Positions 33,894 through 41,369 of a DNA stretch of 64,000 nt are shown here, piece by piece. The DNA is from Actinomycetales bacterium (GTDB lineage: Bacteria > Actinomycetota > Actinomycetes > Actinomycetales > Dermatophilaceae): assembly GCA_016710385.1 (NCBI GenBank), contig JADJVX010000026.1:1-64000 (forward strand). Direction: 5' to 3'. The position numbers were made by a program, and so were the translations under genes. Under the pieces are notes generated by a model. The model had not been told where the DNA came from and ran no database searches. It saw only the letters and a list, made by a program, of their open reading frames with translations. The first letter of the stretch is position 1. The number at the start of each line of letters is the position of its first letter.

Positions 33894-35842
33894 GGGATGT
33901 CCAAGGGGGTAGAGGGTGCGCTCGACGGGACCATGACCGGTCCGTATTGGGTGTTCATCACCGTATCCGGCGGCCGCACTTGGACCGTGCCGCCGGTGAA
34001 GACTTGAACCATGTTGTCCCATGAGCCTGAGCCAGGGGTGAAGACCCCGCCGTGCGCGCTGGGGCCTGCAACGGGGGTGCCGTCCTTGTAGTTGCCCGTG
34101 GCGAGGCGAGTGACTCCTGCCATGTGATCGGGGTCGCCGCCATGCCCGTAGCCGAGGACATCGGCACCTTGCACTAGCGCGATCGGATCTCCCGGCGCCG
34201 TCATGGAGTAGCGGCGGACGTCGGGATTGACCGGCCGATAGTCGCTGGTCGAGGACACGTCGTTGCCCATCCCCGGCGACTCGACATACATGACCCGGTC
34301 GGCGTCGAGGCCATAGGTCTCGGCGATGCCGACGACTGCCCCGCCGTAGGAGTGCCCGGCCACCGTGAGGTGGGCCGTCGACCCGCCGGTCAGGGCGGCC
34401 GTCTCCAGCCGGACGTCCTTGGAGAAGCTCGCCAAGAGCGGCCCGAGGTCGCGGGAGTAGCTGTCGCTCATTGCCTCCGGGACGATGGACTGCGGCAAGC
34501 CGCCGCCCATCCACGTGATCATCGCCAACTGGCCGGGCTCCGCCGCCTTCACAAACGAGGAGTACGTCTTCACATTGCCCAGGATCGTGCCCATGTTGGT
34601 CGTCGTGCCCGGGCAGATCACCCCGACGTTGCGGGTTGTCGGGCTGATCGTCCCCGAGACCTCGGCGAAGGCGCCTCGCGCGGCGTCAAACACGACGATC
34701 TGGCGGTCGGGCTCGGCGACCAGGCGGTCGTAGGTGCCCAACAGCGCTCGGGCGTCCGCCAGTTGAGACTCGTATGACGCGATGAGCGACGCAGGCACAC
34801 CAGGGTAGGGCCCCATGCTTCGCAGGTCGGCCACCTTCTTCTCCAAGTCCGCGACCACACCAGCTTGGTCCTCGCGGGCCACGACGACATTGACGTAGTT
34901 GGCGGCATCGCGCGCCACGAAGCTCGCACCGCTGAGGTTGCCGACTTCTGACGGGAACAGCATGCCGACCACGGCTTGCTCCTGCGGTGTCAACGTGTGG
35001 AAAAGGGCGCTGGTCTGCTCCCGTTGCAGCGCTGCGATGTCGGTGCCGGGCGCACTGATCGTCGGCTGCCCCAACGAGTGCAGGAACGCCTCGACCGAGC
35101 CGGGCTGCCCCCGCCCGGGGTTGTTGTCGACAAGGTTGCGGGCGACGTCGGGGTGGTCCTTGAGATAGGTGAGCAGCTCATCTGCGGTCATCGTCGCGGC
35201 TTCCGGTGGGAGGAGGCCACGGGAAATGAACCCGTCGATGAGCGGGCCGGTCTGCAGGCCCATGGGCAACATGCCGGCGAACGACGAACGGCCCGGCGCT
35301 CGTCCTTGGGCCGCCGTCCGAGACCGGCGCAAGGCAGCCTCGCAGACCTCACACGCGCTCGTGATGCGCTGCGTCACCGCGCGATAGTCGCCCTCGATCT
35401 CCCACAACGACCCGTATCCGGTCGCCGACGCGGCAACCCGCAGTTCGGTCACCGCGCGGTCGTATGCCGCGCTACGGCTTTCGTCGATCCAGTCGCCGAA
35501 GGACCGCACCAGCGACTCCAGCGGCGCGATGACCCGGTGCGCGCTATTGAGCTGGTCGACGCGGGAGCATCCGAGCACCAGTTCTTCGCGGTATTCGGCG
35601 AGCGCGTCGGACCCGGCCCGCAGTCCCGGCGCGATGGTGTCGAGGTGAGCGCTGAGCTGCGTCGCCACGGCATACGCCCGGTCTCCCGCGCTCCCGACCG
35701 TCCACGCCTCACGCAGCCGCGGCAGCTCGCCGCTCGCGGAGGAGGCGTTGGCGGCCAGGTCTCTGGCGCGGTGCTCGAGGACGGTGGCCGCGGCGGCGAT
35801 GCCAGCGGGATCGTCGCCGACGTAGGCGTATCTCGCTGTCAT
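33890..35842 (-). CDS. DUF1023-type alpha/beta hydrolase with WXG-like helical N-terminus
   Basis: 650 residues. The N-terminal 190 residues are helical and Ala-rich without a signal peptide (AGIAAAATVLEHRARDLAAN, GDRAYAVATQLSAHLDTIAP), as in type VII secretion substrates. A middle linker has DHPDVARNLVDNNPGRGQPG. The C-terminal third is an alpha/beta hydrolase of the DUF1023 group: nucleophile elbow VAGHSYGGAVVGIAE near residue 497, DRVMYVESPGMGND, and the acid/histidine region APGDPIALVQGADVLG then GHGGDPDHM. The substrate is unknown; a lipid or wall ester is likely. An EspC-like gene lies 4 bases upstream and coupled lipoproteins downstream, so I read it as a possible secreted effector. 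Confidence 0.8.
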   Translation of the reverse strand: MTARYAYVGDDPAGIAAAATVLEHRARDLAANASSASGELPRLREAWTVGSAGDRAYAVATQLSAHLDTIAPGLRAGSDALAEYREELVLGCSRVDQLNSAHRVIAPLESLVRSFGDWIDESRSAAYDRAVTELRVAASATGYGSLWEIEGDYRAVTQRITSACEVCEAALRRSRTAAQGRAPGRSSFAGMLPMGLQTGPLIDGFISRGLLPPEAATMTADELLTYLKDHPDVARNLVDNNPGRGQPGSVEAFLHSLGQPTISAPGTDIAALQREQTSALFHTLTPQEQAVVGMLFPSEVGNLSGASFVARDAANYVNVVVAREDQAGVVADLEKKVADLRSMGPYPGVPASLIASYESQLADARALLGTYDRLVAEPDRQIVVFDAARGAFAEVSGTISPTTRNVGVICPGTTTNMGTILGNVKTYSSFVKAAEPGQLAMITWMGGGLPQSIVPEAMSDSYSRDLGPLLASFSKDVRLETAALTGGSTAHLTVAGHSYGGAVVGIAETYGLDADRVMYVESPGMGNDVSSTSDYRPVNPDVRRYSMTAPGDPIALVQGADVLGYGHGGDPDHMAGVTRLATGNYKDGTPVAGPSAHGGVFTPGSGSWDNMVQVFTGGTVQVRPPDTVMNTQYGPVMVPSSAPSTPLDIP

Positions 35843-35846
35843 GGGC

Positions 35847-36158
35847 TCAGATCGCGGTCCGCCGGAGCGGGAGCCGCGCGTAGGCCGCCGCCGCCGCAGC
35901 GTCAGTGCTCTCGTATGCCGTGCCCGCGGCCGCGACCGCGGTGCCCAGGTACTCGAAGCTCGCGCCTACTGCGCGCAGGTCGTCGGCCCAGACGCTGGCG
36001 AACGCAGCCAGTTCGTCGGCCACCGAAACGCCAGAGCCAAGGGAGATCCGTAGCCCGCCGATCTCGCCGGCGGCGCTGCCTGCGGGCTCTGCCAGGCGCG
36101 CCAAGCTCGCACCGGTCGCGCGGGTGGCCCGCACATCCACCTGATACTCGGTCGGCAT
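35847..36158 (-). CDS. EspC-like / WXG100-related small type VII secretion target
   Basis: 103 residues, first gene of the leftward hydrolase operon. MPTEYQVDVRATRATGASLA, LAEPAGSAAGEIGGLR and VADELAAFASVWADDLRAVG form two predicted helices; TAVAAAGTAYESTDAAAAAA ends the protein. This is the pattern of PF10824-type EspC-like proteins, secreted or chaperoning partners of type VII substrates. No ESX membrane genes (eccB-E, mycP) occur in the window. It probably pairs with the helical domain of the hydrolase. Confidence 0.65.
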   Translation of the reverse strand: MPTEYQVDVRATRATGASLARLAEPAGSAAGEIGGLRISLGSGVSVADELAAFASVWADDLRAVGASFEYLGTAVAAAGTAYESTDAAAAAAYARLPLRRTAI

Positions 36159-36353
36159 GCCCCCCCGTCCTGTCCTGCTCGACGCCTCGTTGCGGCGAGG
36201 TTAACCCGGCTGCGACGGCGGACGCATCAGTACAGATACTCACCTCCGTCAGCCAGCAAGCGATCCTCGCTGGTCCGCGCCACAGCGGGCCGTGGCGTCG
36301 CGCTCCAGGACCACTGCCCCCGATCACCCGACCGCGCCCCTACCCTCTCTGCG

Positions 36354-36380
36354 TAGTAGAGTCACCGTCATTCTAGTAGA
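36354..36380 (+). promoter_or_regulatory. Direct repeats TAGTAGA spaced 20 bp, before the AlbA_2 gene
   Basis: TAGTAGA occurs at 36354-36360 and 36374-36380, two helical turns apart, in the AT-richest part of a 234-base divergent gap. The second copy is 12 bases upstream of ATG 36393 and next to the GGGAG ribosome site. The placement suits an autoregulatory protein site or a -10 element. The remaining gap (36159-36353) holds no gene. Confidence 0.4.
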
Positions 36381-36392
36381 AAGATAGGGAGA

Positions 36393-38165
36393 ATGACGGA
36401 GTCGGTGGCTGAGCTGGTCGTGCTTGCGCGGGCTCGCCGAACCGATCTGCGCAGGCTCGAGGTGAAGGCGGCGGCCGGGGGCTTGCCAAAGTCGGTGCGG
36501 GAGACTCTCAGCGCATTCAGTAACGGTTCCGGTGGGGTCATTCTCCTCGGTCTCGACGAACGCGCCGACTTCGCAGTCGCCCCGGACATCGACCCCGCCC
36601 GGTTGCGTGATGCGCTCGACGCGACCTGTGCCGACGAGATGTCCCCGCCGGTGCGGGCGAAGATCGATATCGAGGAGGTGGACGGCGGGTCGATCGTCGT
36701 CGCGCGGATCCCGGAGCTCGACCCGCGCCACAAGCCGTGCTTCGTCACGGCGCGAGGTGAGTACGCAGGTTCGTACACTCGCGGCGGCGACGGGGACCGT
36801 CGCATGACGGAGTACGAAATCGCCCTCCTGCATGCGAACCGCGGTCAGCCCGCCGACGATCGTGACGCCGTGGAGCGGGCGAGCATCGACGACTTGAACC
36901 GCGACAGCGTCCGCCGGTTGCTCACTCGGCTCCGGCTGCGCGAACCGGTCGCCTTCCCGCAGCAACTACCCGACGAGCAAGCGCTGACGCGCATCGGTGT
37001 CCTGGTCGAGAACGACGCAGGTCGGCTCGTCCCCACCCTGGCAGGGCTCCTCTCACTCGGTGACTACCCCCAGCAGTTCTTCCCCCAGCTGAATGTCACC
37101 TTCATCGTTGTCCCGGCGACGTCGAAGGGCAGCATCCCGATCGAGGGGCCGAGGTTCCTGGACAACCGGACCATCAGTGGCCCCATCCCCACGATGGTCG
37201 AAGAAGCCGTCGCCGCCATGGTCCGCAACATGGCTACGCGCGCACACTTGAGCGGAGTCGGCCGACAGGACACCTATGAATACCCCGTCGAGGCATTGCG
37301 CGAGGCCGTCACCAATGCCCTCATGCACCGCGACTACAGCCCGTTTGCCCGCGGGACCCAGGTGCAGGTCGAGATGTACTCCGATCGACTTGTGGTCCGC
37401 AACCCTGGCGGCCTCTTCGGCACGGTCACCGAAGACGACCTCGGCGCAGAGGGCGTGTCCTCGTCGCGCAACGCCGTGCTGGCCCGGCTCCTGCAGGACG
37501 TCACCCTGCCAGGGACCGACCAGGTCGTCTGCGAGAACCGGGGTACGGGGATTCCGGCGATGATCCATGCGCTGCGCCGAGCCGGCCTGACGACGCCCCA
37601 ATTCGACGACGCCTTGACCCGGTTCCGAGTCACGATCCCCAAACACGCCCTGCTCGACGACGCGACCCTCGGCTGGCTTGCCGGTCTGCACCAGGCCGAC
37701 CTCACGGATGCCCAACGGGTAGCCCTGGCCCTCATGCGCGAAGGCCGCACGATCAGCAACGCCACACTCCGCCAGATCGGGCTCGACCGCGCAGACGCGA
37801 CGACCGCACTGAGTGGACTGGTCACGCGCGGACTGGCCGTCAGTTTCGGCGGCCGCAGGTACGCCCAGTACGCCCTCGCCGTCGACCCGCACGGGGTGAG
37901 CCACGGCGCGCTCCCGACCACGCAGGCAGAGCGCGACCGAGGGATGTCGGCTTTCCAGGGCCGCACCGTCGCGCGGCACGACCGGATCGACGAGATCGAC
38001 GCACTCTTCGACCTCGGCCGGACGCTGACGACCCACGACATCACGGTCGCCACGGGCCTCAGGGCGGCCATGGCCGCTCGCTACCTCAGCCGACTCATCG
38101 AGCGGGGCCGCATTGTCGCAACCGCTCCGCCGCGCAGTAAGAACCGCGCCTACCGCCGCGCGTGA
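36393..38165 (+). CDS. AlbA_2 (Schlafen-like) domain and HATPase_c_4 protein
   Basis: 590 residues. Residues 15-130 are an AlbA_2/Schlafen-type domain: RRLEVKAAAGGLPKSVRETL, SAFSNGSGGVILLGLDE, and AGSYTRGGDGDRRMTEYEI. Residues 285-380 match the GHKL-like HATPase_c_4 domain of this architecture: YPVEALREAVTNALMHRDYS, VRNPGGLFGTVTEDDL, NRGTGIPAMIHALRRAGL. The C-terminal part holds two winged-helix-like segments (TISNATLRQIGLDRADATTA; TTHDITVATGLRAAMAARYL). Such proteins are usually annotated as ATP-dependent regulators; some relatives sit in defence islands. A standalone rightward gene, so its job is open. Confidence 0.8.
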   Translation: MTESVAELVVLARARRTDLRRLEVKAAAGGLPKSVRETLSAFSNGSGGVILLGLDERADFAVAPDIDPARLRDALDATCADEMSPPVRAKIDIEEVDGGSIVVARIPELDPRHKPCFVTARGEYAGSYTRGGDGDRRMTEYEIALLHANRGQPADDRDAVERASIDDLNRDSVRRLLTRLRLREPVAFPQQLPDEQALTRIGVLVENDAGRLVPTLAGLLSLGDYPQQFFPQLNVTFIVVPATSKGSIPIEGPRFLDNRTISGPIPTMVEEAVAAMVRNMATRAHLSGVGRQDTYEYPVEALREAVTNALMHRDYSPFARGTQVQVEMYSDRLVVRNPGGLFGTVTEDDLGAEGVSSSRNAVLARLLQDVTLPGTDQVVCENRGTGIPAMIHALRRAGLTTPQFDDALTRFRVTIPKHALLDDATLGWLAGLHQADLTDAQRVALALMREGRTISNATLRQIGLDRADATTALSGLVTRGLAVSFGGRRYAQYALAVDPHGVSHGALPTTQAERDRGMSAFQGRTVARHDRIDEIDALFDLGRTLTTHDITVATGLRAAMAARYLSRLIERGRIVATAPPRSKNRAYRRA

Positions 38166-38257
38166 CCGGGGCGCTCGAGAGTCCACATGCGCGGCGTCCA
38201 CGGGCTGAGCCATACAGGCGCTGGGCCTGAAAGCCGCCGACTCGAGCCCGCCGCACC

Positions 38258-39181
38258 TCAGGAATCGGCGGGCAGCCGCAGCAAGACCTGCAAGGAGCCG
38301 TCGGTCAACGCCATCAAGGTGGCGATGGTCAGCATCACCCGGGCGTGGATGAAGCGAGCTCGGTCGACCTCGTGCGAGGGCAGCGGGAAGAGCGCCTGCA
38401 CGAGTTGCCGCGAGCGCCACAGGTCGTAGCCGAACGCCTGCGGGCCACCCAGGTCCGCAGCAAAACGGTTGGACGACAACGTGGTTCCCTCGACCAGGTT
38501 GACCACAACAAACGCCTCGCAGTGGCGACCGCGCAACACCGAGACACTCCCGGGCGCCTTGCGTTCGAGCAGGTCGAGGATCTCGCCGCGACCGTGGAAG
38601 TAGGCCACCGAACGGCTCTGCAGCACCAACCCGGCGCCCATGACCCGCAGATAGTGATCGCGGTTGAAATCGGTGTCGAGGATCGTCTTGACCAGGCGCT
38701 TGTGATCTTCGACGAGGTGCGGATTGGTCATGCAGTCGAGCACCGCCCGCAGGCCGTCGATCGCCCCGCAGCCCACCCCATCGGCTTGATCGAGGTCGTC
38801 GCGATGGCCGCCCGGCGAAAGCCCCAGCCGCACGTAAGCCTCGATCATCAACTCGGCGTCACCGGTGAAAGTCCCCCGGGTGAGGTCGTCCTTGTCGACG
38901 CCCAGCCGATAGGCCAGCGCCGACCCGGGAGCCCCGCCGGGCACCTGCGGGCCCAGGTTGGCCTCGTCGAGTTCGGGATCGTGGCGGCCGTCGATACAGC
39001 GGGTCTTGGCCCGCGGGTCGACCGAGACGTAATAGTCGTCGAGCGACGACACGACCTCGCCGAGCCGGGCGGCCACCCCGTCGGCCGACAGCGGCCCCGG
39101 CCACGACTTGTCCGAGAGGCGGCCCAGGGCAATGGTCCGGGGCCGGCTCAGGTCCGCATCGGGCACATGGTCGACGAGCAT
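38258..39181 (-). CDS. Conserved protein resembling zeta-class (cadmium-type) carbonic anhydrase
   Basis: 307 residues. It shows KTRCIDGRHD with Cys62, GPQVPGGAPGSALAYRLG, then SPGGHRDDLDQADGVGCGAI with His126 and Cys138. The Cys ... His-x11-Cys layout and the C-[IV]-DGR plus PGG pattern recall the zeta carbonic anhydrases (CDCA), in which Cys, His and Cys bind Zn or Cd. The usual GCGH motif is GCGA here. The second half (VLRGRHCEAFVVVNLVEGTT) is not recognised. The assignment is tentative; reversible CO2 hydration or a degenerate binding role are possible. Divergent from rtcB. Confidence 0.45.
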   Translation of the reverse strand: MLVDHVPDADLSRPRTIALGRLSDKSWPGPLSADGVAARLGEVVSSLDDYYVSVDPRAKTRCIDGRHDPELDEANLGPQVPGGAPGSALAYRLGVDKDDLTRGTFTGDAELMIEAYVRLGLSPGGHRDDLDQADGVGCGAIDGLRAVLDCMTNPHLVEDHKRLVKTILDTDFNRDHYLRVMGAGLVLQSRSVAYFHGRGEILDLLERKAPGSVSVLRGRHCEAFVVVNLVEGTTLSSNRFAADLGGPQAFGYDLWRSRQLVQALFPLPSHEVDRARFIHARVMLTIATLMALTDGSLQVLLRLPADS

Positions 39182-39292
39182 CTGCGCAGGTTACCGCGGC
39201 AAAACCGGGTGCGGGAGGTGAGTGGCACGGCATACGGTGGCCTGCTGGCCCGGCGAGCAGCGCCGGCGCCCCGACGAGGAGGTGACCTCACC

Positions 39293-40543
39293 ATGACCCT
39301 GCCCATCGACGAGTTCGAGACGACCCGACCCGAGTTCCCCACCCGCCTGCCCGGCACCGACGCCGACGTGCTCATGTGGGCCGACCCGCGTGAGGTCGAG
39401 CCCGCCGCGCTGGCGCAGCTGCGCAACATCGGGGCGCTGCCGTGGGTCGTCGGCGTGCGGGTCATGCCCGACGTGCACCTCGGCAAGGGCGCGACGGTCG
39501 GGTCGGTCATCGCGATGTCGCAGGCGGTCGCGCCGGCGGCGGTCGGGGTCGACATCGGCTGCGGCATGGCCGCGGTGCGCACCAGCCTGCGCCTGGATGA
39601 CCTGCCCGACGACCTGCACCCGCTGCGGGTGGCGATCGAGCGCGCGGTGCCGGTGGGTTTCGCCGGCCACCAGGTGCCGGTCGACCCGACCGGCCTCGGT
39701 ATGCCGCGTGCGGACTTCCCGGCGGAAGGCTGGGCACGCTTCTGGACCGGCTTCGATCAGCTCGACCAGCGGGTCGCCGACCAGGCCAAGAAGGCCCGCT
39801 CGCAGCTGGGCACCCTCGGCGGCGGCAACCACTTCATCGAGCTGTGCTCCGACGACGAGGGGGCGATCTGGGTGATGCTGCACTCCGGGTCGCGGGGCAT
39901 CGGCAACCTGCTGGCCCAGGCGCACATCGAGACCGCGCGGGCGCTGCCGCACAACGCCGACCTGCCCGACCGTGACCTCGCGGTCTTCCTCGCGGGCACG
40001 CCGGAGATGGACGCCTACCGGCGCGACCTGTTCTGGGCGCAGGACTATGCGCTGCGCAACCGCGCGGTGATGATGGCCCTGGTCCAGGGTGTCGTCGGTG
40101 GCTGGTTCGCCGAGCGCGGCCTGGCCGTCGAGTGGGGCCAAACCGTCCAGTGCCATCACAACTACGTGGCGCAGGAGTCCTATGGCGGCATCGACGTGCT
40201 CGTCACCCGCAAGGGAGCGATCCGCGCCGGCGCCGGCGACCTCGGGCTCATCCCCGGGTCGATGGGCACCGGGTCCTACGTCGTGCGCGGCCTGGGCAAC
40301 GAGGCGTCCTACTGCTCGGCCTCGCACGGAGCCGGGCGGCGCATGTCGCGCAACGCCGCGCGCCGGCGGTTCACCGCGGCGGACCTCGCCGCCCAGACCG
40401 CAGGGGTCGAGTGCCGCAAGGACGTCGGCGTCGTCGACGAGATCCCCGCGGCCTACAAGGACCTCGACGCGGTCATCGCGGCCCAGTCCGACCTCGTCGA
40501 GGTGGTCGCGCGGCTCACGACGCTGCTCTGCGTCAAGGGCTGA
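39293..40543 (+). CDS. rtcB: RtcB family RNA-splicing ligase
   Basis: 416 residues; ATG 39293 is set by the near-perfect ribosome site GAGGAGGTGA just upstream, although the frame is open for 900 bases before. Mn and GTP sites: GVRVMPDVHLGKGATVGSVI, AVGVDIGCGMAAV, GTLGGGNHFIEL, VMLHSGSRGIGNLLA, QCHHNYVAQE, GSMGTGSYVVRGLGNEASYC. The guanylated histidine is in ASHGAGRRMSR near residue 345. It joins 2',3'-cyclic phosphate or 3'-phosphate RNA ends to 5'-OH ends using GTP. Length is typical of the short bacterial type. Monocistronic, followed by a strong hairpin. Confidence 0.95.
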   Translation: MTLPIDEFETTRPEFPTRLPGTDADVLMWADPREVEPAALAQLRNIGALPWVVGVRVMPDVHLGKGATVGSVIAMSQAVAPAAVGVDIGCGMAAVRTSLRLDDLPDDLHPLRVAIERAVPVGFAGHQVPVDPTGLGMPRADFPAEGWARFWTGFDQLDQRVADQAKKARSQLGTLGGGNHFIELCSDDEGAIWVMLHSGSRGIGNLLAQAHIETARALPHNADLPDRDLAVFLAGTPEMDAYRRDLFWAQDYALRNRAVMMALVQGVVGGWFAERGLAVEWGQTVQCHHNYVAQESYGGIDVLVTRKGAIRAGAGDLGLIPGSMGTGSYVVRGLGNEASYCSASHGAGRRMSRNAARRRFTAADLAAQTAGVECRKDVGVVDEIPAAYKDLDAVIAAQSDLVEVVARLTTLLCVKG

Positions 40544-40558
40544 TCGCCCGGGGGCACC

Positions 40559-40600
40559 CAGCCCCACGGCATACCTGCTCTGAGGTATGCCGTGGGGCTG
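40559..40600 (+). terminator. 18-bp perfect hairpin built from the CGGCATACC motif, after rtcB
   Basis: Left arm 40559-40576 and right arm 40583-40600 are perfect inverse complements of 18 bases around GCTCTG. Each arm contains CCCACGGCATACC or its complement, and a third motif copy GGTATGCCGTG follows at 40600-40610. It lies 15 bases after the rtcB stop and faces the end of a leftward lipoprotein gene (stop at 40653), so it can serve as a two-way terminator. Confidence 0.8.
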
Positions 40601-40652
40601 GTATGCCGTGTGGTTGGTGTGCGGTGGGGCGGCCACCCGCGGCAGGCGCGCT

Positions 40653-41180
40653 TCAGCGGCGGGTCGGGGCCGGGGCCGCTGGGTCGAGGTGCGATTCGAG
40701 TTCTTCGACCCGGAGCGTGTAACCCTCCGGCACGACGGCGAGGTTCTGGGTCAACCGCGGCCCGGTGTCGAGGATGTAATAGCAACCATCCACCCCGCAG
40801 CCACCCTTGAGGTGAAAGCTCCCCTTGCGCAGGTTGAGCCCATGACTGACCCCCGCCTGGCTCCAGCCCGACGCCTGGGTCGCCGAGATCATCGCCGTCT
40901 CCACGCGCTGCGGCACCTCGACGAAGGTGTCGGTCGTGTCGGCACCGCGGCGCAGCGCCCGCGCGGTCATCGGGTCGTTGGGCAGCTCGACGATCGGATC
41001 GAAGGGACGGTTCGGGTTGGTGCTTGACACGATGGCGCCTCCCGAGGCTGTCGTCGTTGTTCCAGGCGAGGCTGTCGACGGCGTGCATCCGGCCGCCACC
41101 CCGGTGAGCAACGCCGCAGTGGCCAGCCACGGCATACCCGATCCACTGAGGAGCCTGCGAGCGCGAGGCGAGGTCGTCAA
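40653..41180 (-). CDS. Lipoprotein of unknown function
   Basis: About 175 residues. Signal peptide with GMPWLATAALLTGVAAGC, lipidated cysteine near residue 32, then a Ser/Thr/Gly spacer (TPSTASPGTTTTASGG). The globular part includes RPFDPIVELPNDPMTARALR, TFVEVPQRVETAMISATQAS, and a cysteine pair GGCGVDGCYYILDTGP. No family recognised. The listed start is TTG 41180; ATG 41135 would remove the basic n-region and is less likely. Leftward and alone. Confidence 0.7.
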   Translation of the reverse strand: MTTSPRARRLLSGSGMPWLATAALLTGVAAGCTPSTASPGTTTTASGGAIVSSTNPNRPFDPIVELPNDPMTARALRRGADTTDTFVEVPQRVETAMISATQASGWSQAGVSHGLNLRKGSFHLKGGCGVDGCYYILDTGPRLTQNLAVVPEGYTLRVEELESHLDPAAPAPTRR

Positions 41181-41280
41181 TCCTGGTGTCCTGACACTCG
41201 TGTCGTGTTGACTACGGCCGTTGGCTCAGCGGCGGGTCGGGGCCGTGGGCCGGGGTGACGCGGGTCTCCCTTGCGGTTGT

Positions 41281-41292
41281 TACTGGCCAGTA
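41281..41292. promoter_or_regulatory. 12-bp perfect palindrome upstream of fadE5
   Basis: TACTGGCCAGTA (41281-41292) lies 78 bases before the fadE5 start in a 190-base divergent gap. Its form fits a TetR-type fatty-acid regulator site. No regulator gene is adjacent. Confidence 0.45.
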
Positions 41293-41369
41293 GCATCATG
41301 GGAAGCGTCACGGCATACCGTCGCGACGATCGTTCCTGCCCGTCCCCGCCACCAGCCGAAGGACACTCG

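Noticed and set aside
38345..39292. Upstream extension of the rtcB frame by 316 codons
   Set aside because: It lies antisense to the carbonic-anhydrase-like gene; the near-perfect ribosome site and family start place the true start at 39293.
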